DNA of 64,000 nt from Exiguobacterium profundum. Lineage in GTDB: Bacteria > Bacillota > Bacilli > Exiguobacteriales > Exiguobacteriaceae. Of this stretch, positions 8,760 through 15,945 are shown one piece after another. The position numbers and the translations under genes are program-made. The DNA is taken from contig NZ_MRSV01000001.1 of the NCBI RefSeq assembly GCF_001909285.1, forward strand, positions 2,374,556 to 2,438,555, in the 5' to 3' direction. The stretch's first letter is position 1; the number at the start of each line of letters is the position of its first letter. Below the pieces are notes generated by a model. That model had not been told where the DNA came from, did not search any database, and saw only the letters and a list, made by a program, of their open reading frames with translations.

Positions 8760-9236
8760 TTAGTTAACTGAGTCTTTCTTCAATCCACTACTTGCAACCG
8801 TGCCTGCATCCGTAGCTGCAGTTCCGATATCTTTAGCTCCATCAAGCCATACTTTATACGCATACTTATTGTCTGACCCTTTTGTGACATATACAACCCC
8901 GTTATTGTAGTTAGAACCGAACGGATCTTTCATTGTATCAATCATATTTTTAGCGTCGAGCTCACTAGTTCCTACGTCTCCGACAAATCGAATCACTGCT
9001 CCGTTACCGACTTCATTCGAAGCAACATACAACTTCGCCGCACTGACCATTTGCTTCGCATCGGCAACCATTGCATCTTTCTTCGAGTTCTCGATGATTC
9101 CACCAATCGCAACGACTGCGATGGCTGCGATAATTCCTAAAATAACGACGACGACGAGTAACTCGACAAGTGTGAGCCCACGCTCATCTTTTAACTGTTT
9201 GGCATCTTGCCAAATCATTTTCAACTTCTCTACCAT
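8760..9236 (-). CDS. Major type IV pilin (prepilin)
   Basis: The 158-residue prepilin has a 20-residue basic leader ending ...KDERG, the cleavage site G20/L21 and the hydrophobic helix LTLVELLVVVVILGIIAAIA with the conserved glutamate at mature position +5. The C-terminal two thirds form a small soluble head rich in Gly, Ala and Lys (KDPFGSNYNNGVVYV). It contains no cysteine pair. The ATG is preceded by GGGGAG at spacing 8. Having its own promoter and terminator inside the locus points to this gene as the major subunit rather than a minor pilin. Confidence 0.88.
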   Translation of the reverse strand: MVEKLKMIWQDAKQLKDERGLTLVELLVVVVILGIIAAIAVVAIGGIIENSKKDAMVADAKQMVSAAKLYVASNEVGNGAVIRFVGDVGTSELDAKNMIDTMKDPFGSNYNNGVVYVTKGSDNKYAYKVWLDGAKDIGTAATDAGTVASSGLKKDSVN

Positions 9237-9319
9237 AATTCATTCTCCCCTTTTACGTAATGTGCTGTGTGTAAACTAGATAAATTACTTTAGACCTAAT
9301 ATAGAAGTAGAACAATTTT

Positions 9320-9354
9320 ACTATACCTTCTAAATATAGTATTGAAAAGGTATA
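9320..9354 (-). promoter_or_regulatory. Major pilin promoter overlapped by a 33-bp inverted repeat
   Basis: On the minus strand TTTTCA (9343-9348) and TATAGT (9320-9325) are separated by 17 bases, a plausible sigma-A promoter 84 bases upstream of the pilin start. The perfect 8-bp arms TATACCTT (9322-9329) and AAGGTATA (9347-9354), 17 bases apart, cover both elements and look like an operator. The rest of the 141-base gap between pilC and the pilin is AT-rich leader. Confidence 0.6.
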
Positions 9355-9377
9355 TTTTCAAAAGCTTGCATATTGCT

Positions 9378-10595
9378 TTACTGATTCTGAATATCACCAT
9401 AGATTTGGAACATCGGGACGACGATCGAGATGACGATGACTCCGACGACACTTGCCAATACGACGATGAGAAGCGGCTCGATAATCGACTTCAAGCGGTC
9501 GGTTGTCGTCTCGACCTCCGTCTCATAAAACTCAGCGACTTCGTTCAACATCGAATCCAAATCTCCGCTTTCTTCCCCGACGGCGATCATCTGAGTCATG
9601 AGTGCCGGGAAGTTCGCATTTCGCATGAGCGGCTCGTGAAGCGGGACCCCTTGCGCCATCATGTCACGTGCCTCCGTCAGTCCTTTCCGGATGACGCGGT
9701 TCGATACGATACGTTCGGTGATTTCAATCGCCGTCAAAATCGGGACGGCCGCTTGTAGAAGGACCGCTAAACTTCGCGTTAGCAATGCAATCTGAGATTT
9801 CATCACAATCGTTCCGAAAATCGGCATCTTCAATAGCAAGCCATCGATGACGAACCGTTCCCGGTCCCGCTTCAACATCCAGGTGAAGGTGAGAACTCCA
9901 AGAATCGCGAGTCCGAGTAACAACCACCAGAAGGCCGCGATGAAATCGGAGACCGCGACGACAATGCGCGTGATGAGCGGAAGCTCACCGCCGAGTTGAC
10001 CAAAGATGCTCGCAAACGTCGGGACGACGTTCACCATTAAAAAGGCGACAACGCCGATGGCGACGATGGAGACGACCAACGGATACGTGAGGGCAGAAAT
10101 GACCTTCCGCTTCACATCATATTGTTTTTGAAGTTGGAGCCCGATTTGATCGAGCGCCTCCTCCAAGTTCCCGCTCGTCTCCCCGGCAAGTGCCATCGAA
10201 CTAAAGAAGTTCGAAAAGACGCGTGGATGGTTTTTGATCGCCTCGGAATAGGCAATTCCTTCCTTCAAATCATCCTCGACTTGACTCAGTGCTTTCTTCA
10301 ATACGTTCGACTCGGTCTGTACCCGTAAGATTGAAGTCGCACGAACAATAGGGACACCCGCCCGGATGAGCGTCGCGAACTGACGGACGTACATGATCAA
10401 GTGTTCGATTTTGACTCGTTCTGGCAGCAAGTTGACCTCTTTGTTCAGTCCGGTCGATTCGAGCTCGGCCAAGTCCGTTACGAGAATAGATTCTTGACGC
10501 AACTTTTCTTTCGCTTCCCGAAGCGAGACGGCCGTGACGCGACCTTTCTTACGCTTTCCGTTCAGGAGCTTTCCTTCATACTGAAATATCGCCAT
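9378..10595 (-). CDS. Type IV pilus platform protein PilC (GspF family)
   Basis: This 405-residue inner-membrane protein has two repeated GspF domains, each with the signature F(A/S)xLxxxGxPxxxAL: FATLIRAGVPIVRATSIL near residue 75 and SLAVLLQAAVPILTAIEI near 275, and three membrane helices. PilC is the rotor-like platform on which PilB and PilT act. The ATG at 10593-10595 has GAGGTG at spacing 7; an overlapping GTG at 10598 is less well placed. It starts 6 bases after the pilT stop. Confidence 0.94.
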   Translation of the reverse strand: MAIFQYEGKLLNGKRKKGRVTAVSLREAKEKLRQESILVTDLAELESTGLNKEVNLLPERVKIEHLIMYVRQFATLIRAGVPIVRATSILRVQTESNVLKKALSQVEDDLKEGIAYSEAIKNHPRVFSNFFSSMALAGETSGNLEEALDQIGLQLQKQYDVKRKVISALTYPLVVSIVAIGVVAFLMVNVVPTFASIFGQLGGELPLITRIVVAVSDFIAAFWWLLLGLAILGVLTFTWMLKRDRERFVIDGLLLKMPIFGTIVMKSQIALLTRSLAVLLQAAVPILTAIEITERIVSNRVIRKGLTEARDMMAQGVPLHEPLMRNANFPALMTQMIAVGEESGDLDSMLNEVAEFYETEVETTTDRLKSIIEPLLIVVLASVVGVIVISIVVPMFQIYGDIQNQ

Positions 10596-10601
10596 CACTC
10601 A

Positions 10602-11639
10602 TCACCTCATCTCTTCTGTCGGGACGGCGTTCGGATTGATGATCCCTTGCCGAACAAGTTGTTCGATGGCAGCATCCATCGACTGCATCCCGTGCTGGCG
10701 ACTCGTCTGGATGACGGTCGGCAACTGGAACTCTTTTTCATTTCGAATCAAGTTGGCAACAGCCGGATTCCCTAACATGATTTCCATGGCGGCGACGCGT
10801 CCTTTCGGCACATCAATCCTTGGAAATAACCGTTGACTCACGACACCGAGTAAGACGTTCGCGAGTTGTGTCCGGATTTGGTCCTGTTGCTCAGCTGGGA
10901 ACGCGTCGATGATTCGACTCACCGTCGACATCGCACTCGATGTATGGAGCGTTGCCATGACGAGGTGCCCCGTCTCTGCAGCGGTCATCGCCGTCGAGAT
11001 GGTCTCCAAGTCACGCATCTCCCCGAGCAGAATGACGTCAGGGTCTTGCCGTAAGGCGGCCCTTAGACCACTCACAAATTTCATGACGTCAGAGCCGATT
11101 TCCCGTTGGTCGACAATACTTTGGTCGTGGGAATGTAAATACTCGATCGGATCTTCTAGTGTGATGATTCGTTTTCGCTGCGTCCGATTGATTTCATGAA
11201 TCATCGCCGCGAGCGTCGTCGATTTCCCTGAACCCGTCGGACCCGTGACCAAGATGAGACCATGTGGTTTCTCAATCAGACGCTTCAGTACCGTCGGCAG
11301 ATTGAGTTCGTTCAAGGTCGGGATTTCCCCGGAAATGGACCGGAACGCGATGGCAATCGTGCCTCGTTGATAATAGGCGTTGACCCGGAAACGGGAGACA
11401 CGTGGGACGCCGAACGAGAAATCAAGATCTCGTTCATGCTCGAGACGTTCGCGCATATCGTCGGTCATGATTTCTTTTAAATATCCTTCGAGATGGTGCG
11501 GCAACACCTTCTCCTCGCCCATCGTAATAAGACTCCCGTCTACTCGAATGATCGGAGGAGAACCGGCTGTCAGATGAATATCCGAGGCACGTTTCTCGAC
11601 CGCATTCGTCAAGATGGTTTCGATCGATTGATTAATCAT
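10602..11639 (-). CDS. pilT: Pilus retraction ATPase PilT
   Basis: The 345-residue hexameric ATPase shows ASDIHLTAGSPP, Walker A GPTGSGKSTT, the aspartate box RQDPDVILLGEMRDLETI, a Walker B/His region TGHLVMATLHTSSAMSTV and the PilT C-terminal signature AAMEIMLGNPAVANLIR. PilT depolymerises pili and drives twitching motility. The ATG at 11637-11639 is best placed (GGAGA, spacing 6-7) and overlaps the pilB stop by 8 bases. A dedicated retraction ATPase separates this system from the ComG competence pseudopilus of Bacillus, which lacks one. Confidence 0.96.
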   Translation of the reverse strand: MINQSIETILTNAVEKRASDIHLTAGSPPIIRVDGSLITMGEEKVLPHHLEGYLKEIMTDDMRERLEHERDLDFSFGVPRVSRFRVNAYYQRGTIAIAFRSISGEIPTLNELNLPTVLKRLIEKPHGLILVTGPTGSGKSTTLAAMIHEINRTQRKRIITLEDPIEYLHSHDQSIVDQREIGSDVMKFVSGLRAALRQDPDVILLGEMRDLETISTAMTAAETGHLVMATLHTSSAMSTVSRIIDAFPAEQQDQIRTQLANVLLGVVSQRLFPRIDVPKGRVAAMEIMLGNPAVANLIRNEKEFQLPTVIQTSRQHGMQSMDAAIEQLVRQGIINPNAVPTEEMR

Positions 11640-13302
11640 AAGCATTCTCCGTAATGACCGTTCGTAATATTTCCTCGGTCGTCGTCAAACCGGCGGCGAC
11701 TTTTTCTAATCCGTCCTCAAGCAGGAATGTCGCTCCTTGTGACTTGGCATAGTCGACCATCTCAGACTCGGTCGCCTGGTTCATGATCATCCGGCGCAAG
11801 CCTTCATCAATCGGGATGACTTCGTGAATGGCGAGGCGCCCACGGTACCCTGTGAAGTTGCATGACGAGCATCCTTTTCCTCGAACGATGTGGTCGATGT
11901 GTACACCCTCTGCGTCGAACAGGCTACGTTCACTCTTCGATACCGGTTCGACTTGACCGCAGTCACGACAGACGCGTCGAACGAGTCGTTGTGCCACGAG
12001 TCCCGTCGTCGAAGCGGCGACGAGGAACGGCTCAACCCCCATATCGATGAGACGGGTGATGGAGCTGATTGCTGAATTCGTATGTAGCGTTGACAACACA
12101 AGGTGACCGGTGAGCGAGGCACGAATGGCAATCTCAGCTGTCTCCGTGTCTCGAATCTCTCCGACCATGACGATGTTCGGGTCTTGACGTAAAATCGAAC
12201 GAAGCCCTGACGCGAACGTCAAGCCGACTTTCGAGTTGACTTGAACCTGGTTGATGCCGTCAAGTTGATACTCGACCGGGTCTTCTACCGTAATGATGTT
12301 TTTCGTCTCATCATTCAGTTCTTTTAACGAAGCATACAATGTCGAGGATTTCCCTGAACCGGTCGGACCGGTGATCAAGATAATTCCATTCGGACGTTTC
12401 AGCATGTCACGGTACGCCTGTTCGTTTCGTTCGCCAAATCCGAGTTTCGTCAAATCGGTCAGTCCTTGAGATGAGTCGAGGACCCGAATAACGATTTTCT
12501 CTCCATACATCGTCGGGAGCGTCGAGACGCGGAAATCATAGGCGCGATTGCGTAGCGTGTACTTGATCCGTCCATCTTGTGGCAGACGACTTTCTGTGAT
12601 GTCGAGGTTACTCATGACTTTGAGACGCGTCAGCATGACGCTCTGAATCTTTTTCGGATAGACCGTCTCGGTACGCAAGTCCCCATCAATTCGAAAACGG
12701 ACGTGGAGTTGCTTCTCATGTGGATCGAAATGGATGTCCGATGCACGTTGGTCGATTGCGCTTAAGAACAATTGGTTCACGAGGCGGATAATCGGTGCAT
12801 CGTCTCGACTAATTGTTTCTTGTCGTTCGATTTCGGGAGCATCCTCTTTCAAAATTTCGACGAGGGAGTGGTCCATCTCGTAGTAACGACTGATTGTCTT
12901 TCGAATCTGCTCTCTCGTGGCGATTCCGATCTCGATGTTCATCCCGGTCTGAAGACGGACGTCATCAATGGCAATGAGATCGAGTGGGTCGGCCGTCGCG
13001 ACATGAAGCGTATTCCCGTTCAATTCAAATGGCATGATATCGTGCTTTTGTGCCAACGCTTTCGGTACGAGCTTCGTGACCGTCACATTGATGTCGTAGG
13101 AGTACAACTCAATGATCGGCACATGCAGCTGTTCGTGAATCATTTGAATCAACTGTGTCTCGGTAATATGGTTTAGTCGAATTAAAGCATCCCCTAGTTT
13201 TTCTCCGGGACGCTTCTGTTCAAGCGCCTCATCGAGCTGACTCGTCGTAATGAGCGCAGCCTCGATGAGCATCTCACCTAATCTTCGTTTCGTTCGTCTC
13301 AC
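11632..13302 (-). CDS. pilB: Pilus extension ATPase PilB
   Basis: The 556-residue protein has an N-terminal MshEN-type domain (LGEMLIEAALITTSQLDEAL), then the GspE core with RASDIHFDPHEKQLHVRFRI, Walker A GPTGSGKSST, RQDPNIVMVGEIRDTETAEI and TLHTNSAISSITRL. A zinc site is formed by CRDCG and CSSCNFTGYRGR. PilB powers pilus polymerisation on PilC. The start is GTG at 13300-13302, one base after the preceding stop, with GGTGAAG upstream. It overlaps pilT, so the two opposing motors are translationally coupled. Confidence 0.95.
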   Translation of the reverse strand: MRRTKRRLGEMLIEAALITTSQLDEALEQKRPGEKLGDALIRLNHITETQLIQMIHEQLHVPIIELYSYDINVTVTKLVPKALAQKHDIMPFELNGNTLHVATADPLDLIAIDDVRLQTGMNIEIGIATREQIRKTISRYYEMDHSLVEILKEDAPEIERQETISRDDAPIIRLVNQLFLSAIDQRASDIHFDPHEKQLHVRFRIDGDLRTETVYPKKIQSVMLTRLKVMSNLDITESRLPQDGRIKYTLRNRAYDFRVSTLPTMYGEKIVIRVLDSSQGLTDLTKLGFGERNEQAYRDMLKRPNGIILITGPTGSGKSSTLYASLKELNDETKNIITVEDPVEYQLDGINQVQVNSKVGLTFASGLRSILRQDPNIVMVGEIRDTETAEIAIRASLTGHLVLSTLHTNSAISSITRLIDMGVEPFLVAASTTGLVAQRLVRRVCRDCGQVEPVSKSERSLFDAEGVHIDHIVRGKGCSSCNFTGYRGRLAIHEVIPIDEGLRRMIMNQATESEMVDYAKSQGATFLLEDGLEKVAAGLTTTEEILRTVITENAYD

Positions 13303-13303
13303 G

Positions 13304-13594
13304 TTACTTCACCATCCTTTGAGGAGCCTCCTCCTGCTCGGTCTTGTCGTTCCGTTCTTCGACAAAGACGCTTGCAGCCACCCCTCCAATCAATGCAACG
13401 ATAAGAATCACCCATGCCCACCATGTTTGAACGAGTGATTCTTCTACCATCAAATAGACGCCACCAGACAGAAGGGCAGTCCACAGGCTGATGACAAGCT
13501 TCGTTTCACGTTTTCTCGTCATCGGAACGGATAAAGCGAACAGTGTCAATGTGGCGAGTACCCAAAAGCCGAGTAAAATCAAATAGCCGATCAT
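13304..13594 (-). CDS. Small membrane protein of the pilus operon
   Basis: The 96-residue protein has three predicted membrane helices (about residues 3-22, 33-50 and 57-76) and a charged cytoplasmic or external tail (FVEERNDKTEQEEAPQRMVK). No family is recognised. Its ATG overlaps the stop of the VanW-like gene (ATGA) and its stop is one base from pilB, so it is firmly part of the operon. A role in pilus assembly or in modulating the motor is inferred only from position. Confidence 0.78.
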   Translation of the reverse strand: MIGYLILLGFWVLATLTLFALSVPMTRKRETKLVISLWTALLSGGVYLMVEESLVQTWWAWVILIVALIGGVAASVFVEERNDKTEQEEAPQRMVK

Positions 13595-14805
13595 CCCACT
13601 GCCTCCTCTTCTGCAGGTTCTTCTAATACGGGCGGTTCTGCCTCAAATGGGTCGTCGTTCGAATCATTCGGGAACGGGTCTTCTTCCTCGTCCTCATCCG
13701 GGAATGTCGGGATGACCGGTTCGACCGGATCCGGTGGCGGAAGCGGAACGGAACTCTTCGTCACGATTTCCGGTGTCGGTGCATAAAAATCAAACCCGAG
13801 TAATTCCAACGTCTCCCCTTCTTCAGTCACAGTGACCCGGTAGAGCTTACCTGACTGTCCATCTTGACCTGACTGGGTGACCGATGAACTGCCTGACGGG
13901 AGCGAAGATGAGAAGCGCACGACTTTTTGATGCGGTACCGTCTTCACTTCTTCAACTCTCGCTTCGAAAGCGGCGTCAAAAGGTTGACCGAGCAATTGAA
14001 CCGTCACAGAACCCCCTTCATTCAAGACGAGGATGGCATATGATGTGTCTTCTCGGTTTTGAACAGCAAAGTTCGAGCGCTCATCTACTTTCGTGTCATA
14101 GCCTAGCTCCACCCCGGAAGGAAGTGTTTCGTGAGGCACACGTTCGAGAATGGCGAACGGTGTCGCCGCAAATAAGCGATAGAATGAAGACCCTAGTGTC
14201 GTGAGCGCTTCGTAATCTTCTCCGAACGATTTGAGACTAAAGATGTCTCCCGCTGCCATCTCGAATCCGTTCATTCGATCAAGGGCTGACTGCATAGCCG
14301 GTGTCGGGCTCACAGTGAACGAGGCGACGACTTCATTTTCTGCCGCGACTTGCTCTAATGTCACAGATGACTCCAACATCGATGCGGCATCCATCAACGC
14401 TGGGGCAATCATCGTCAGCGTGACGGGTTGACCTTCGAGATAAGGCTCGACTTTCGTTTCATCTACGGATGTCAACAGCGGATAGGCACCTGTATCTTTA
14501 ATGGAGTCTAACGTATTCGATACATCGAACGTCACGACTTCTTTTCCAATCTCCATGACCGTCCCATCCATCAAATTGATTGAAAAGGGTGTCGTATTAA
14601 AATCTTTAATCGCATTATCGAGACGAACGTCCGCTTCTTCTTTCGTCATCCCTGATACGTCGACACCTGCGACCATCGTATCTTTTTTATATGTAGCACT
14701 CGACTCAGCAGACGCATCTAAGTAATTGACGAGTCCAATCGTCGGTAATGTCACGAGTACGACGAGTCCAATCAAAATGATAAGATGCATCCCATACCGC
14801 TTCAT
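13591..14805 (-). CDS. VanW-like/peptidoglycan-binding-4-like envelope protein heading the pilus operon
   Basis: The 404-residue protein has an N-terminal membrane anchor (about residues 7-27), a repeat resembling the PG_binding_4 domain (VAGVDVSGMTKEEADVRL) and a VanW-like block (RMNGFEMAAGDIFSL, LGSSFYRLFAATPFAILERV, NFAVQNREDTSYAILV). The canonical VanW GGGVCQVSST segment is replaced by LGSSFYRL, with no cysteine. The C-terminus is a long acidic Pro/Asp/Glu-rich tail. The start is the ATG at 14803-14805 with GGGGGGA upstream; upstream in-frame sequence is promoter. It is the first gene of the pilus operon and may help the pilus pass the wall. Confidence 0.75.
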   Translation of the reverse strand: MKRYGMHLIILIGLVVLVTLPTIGLVNYLDASAESSATYKKDTMVAGVDVSGMTKEEADVRLDNAIKDFNTTPFSINLMDGTVMEIGKEVVTFDVSNTLDSIKDTGAYPLLTSVDETKVEPYLEGQPVTLTMIAPALMDAASMLESSVTLEQVAAENEVVASFTVSPTPAMQSALDRMNGFEMAAGDIFSLKSFGEDYEALTTLGSSFYRLFAATPFAILERVPHETLPSGVELGYDTKVDERSNFAVQNREDTSYAILVLNEGGSVTVQLLGQPFDAAFEARVEEVKTVPHQKVVRFSSSLPSGSSSVTQSGQDGQSGKLYRVTVTEEGETLELLGFDFYAPTPEIVTKSSVPLPPPDPVEPVIPTFPDEDEEEDPFPNDSNDDPFEAEPPVLEEPAEEEAVG

Positions 14806-14962
14806 GTAAAATCCCCCCGTGTCTAATCCGACTTCTATTCTATATATCCGTTCAGCGTATAACTTTAGTATAATATGTATTGTACAAAAAATAACATTTA
14901 ATTCAGTATTGCATACGTTATTTTCCGATTGTTTTACTTTTTTTGAATAGGAGGTCAATGTC
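14806..14962. promoter_or_regulatory. Divergent promoter region of the pilus locus
   Basis: This 157-base AT-rich gap separates the leftward pilus operon from the rightward minor pilin genes. It contains TATAAT at 14869-14874 on the plus strand and TATACT/TACAAT-like hexamers on the minus strand, but -35 elements are weak on both. Shared control of the two arms is likely but not proven. Confidence 0.5.
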
Positions 14963-15418
14963 TTGTCGCATTCCGAAAAAGGTTTCACGCTCGTCGAAGT
15001 GCTCGTCTCCATCGTTGTTCTTTCAATTGTCTCATTTTCTTTACTTTCGATTTTCAGCCAAAGTTTGAAGACGACACACGACAGCCTCAATCAAACGATT
15101 GCGAACCAAGTCGCGCAAAACACGTTACATACTTTAAATCGAAGGGCCGCGTCCGTTGATGAACCGCTCGAACTGCGTCAATTGTTGAATCGGGACGGGA
15201 TCAGCTCGACGTGCGACTTCTGCGAAGATACCCGAATCCATGGGGATACGTATATCGCAACCATTCAATCGCTGTCCACTTCACCCGGACATACAATTGA
15301 AGTTGAAATTTCGGTGACGACCGACCGTTTGCAAACGCCCGTCACCTTGAAAGGAGTCATTTCGAATGCGACATTGCGCGAACCGTTCCCTGAAACGGCT
15401 GTCCCGACAACTGACTGA
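14963..15418 (+). CDS. Minor pilin/pseudopilin (PilV-like)
   Basis: The 151-residue prepilin-like protein begins MSHSEKG/FTLVEVLVSIVVLS: a short leader ending in Gly, Phe at +1 and Glu at +5, then a hydrophobic helix. The soluble part is small, with a CDFC pair at about residues 76-79. The start is TTG at 14963 with AGGAGGT 7 bases upstream. It opens the divergent arm and overlaps the next pilin-like gene by 53 bases. Minor pilins usually form the initiating tip complex of the pilus. Confidence 0.85.
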   Translation: MSHSEKGFTLVEVLVSIVVLSIVSFSLLSIFSQSLKTTHDSLNQTIANQVAQNTLHTLNRRAASVDEPLELRQLLNRDGISSTCDFCEDTRIHGDTYIATIQSLSTSPGHTIEVEISVTTDRLQTPVTLKGVISNATLREPFPETAVPTTD

Positions 15419-15929
15419 GATGGAGAAACGTGAAGACGGCTTCACGCTCGTCGAGTTGCTCGTCACAGTCGTCGTCGCTTCGATTTTAAGTGGCGTCATC
15501 ATTACGGCCTTTATCACTGGAACGCTCGGTTTTCAAATGACGAACGAGACGAGTGACCTTCGAAGCGAGGCCGACTATTTGATTGCCTCCGTGCTCTCTG
15601 ACGTGAACCGGACCGAATTCGACGCCGTGACGGAAGTGGACGGCTCGTTTCAATTTTATCGATTGTCCGCTCCAGACATATCGGAAGCCGGAATGATTTA
15701 CCGGGAGGCGGGATACGTCCCGACCGACTTGGTTCTCTCAGAGGATTCGTTTACGCCTTCTAATCCACAAATCACAGTCGAACGGATGACCATCCATTTA
15801 AAAGATCCCGTGTTCGATCCGAGACGCCCGACTTACATGACCGGTGGACTCATCGAAATCGAGTTGGATTTGACTCAATCAAACGATTCCGATTCTGTTA
15901 CGACATTTGAAAGCTCCATCCCATTCTAA
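15366..15929 (+). CDS. Minor pilin/pseudopilin (PilW-like)
   Basis: The 187-residue protein has the processing site DG/FTLVELLVTVVVAS and a C-terminal soluble domain. Two starts are possible: ATG 15366, with AAAGGAG 9 bases upstream but inside the previous gene, giving a basic leader of 25 residues; and ATG 15420, just after the previous stop, giving a 7-residue leader but no ribosome-binding site. I favour 15366. The head domain shows no family-specific motif. It belongs to the three-gene minor pilin set. Confidence 0.82.
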   Translation: MRHCANRSLKRLSRQLTEMEKREDGFTLVELLVTVVVASILSGVIITAFITGTLGFQMTNETSDLRSEADYLIASVLSDVNRTEFDAVTEVDGSFQFYRLSAPDISEAGMIYREAGYVPTDLVLSEDSFTPSNPQITVERMTIHLKDPVFDPRRPTYMTGGLIEIELDLTQSNDSDSVTTFESSIPF

Positions 15930-15945
15930 GAAAGGAGGCATCCTG

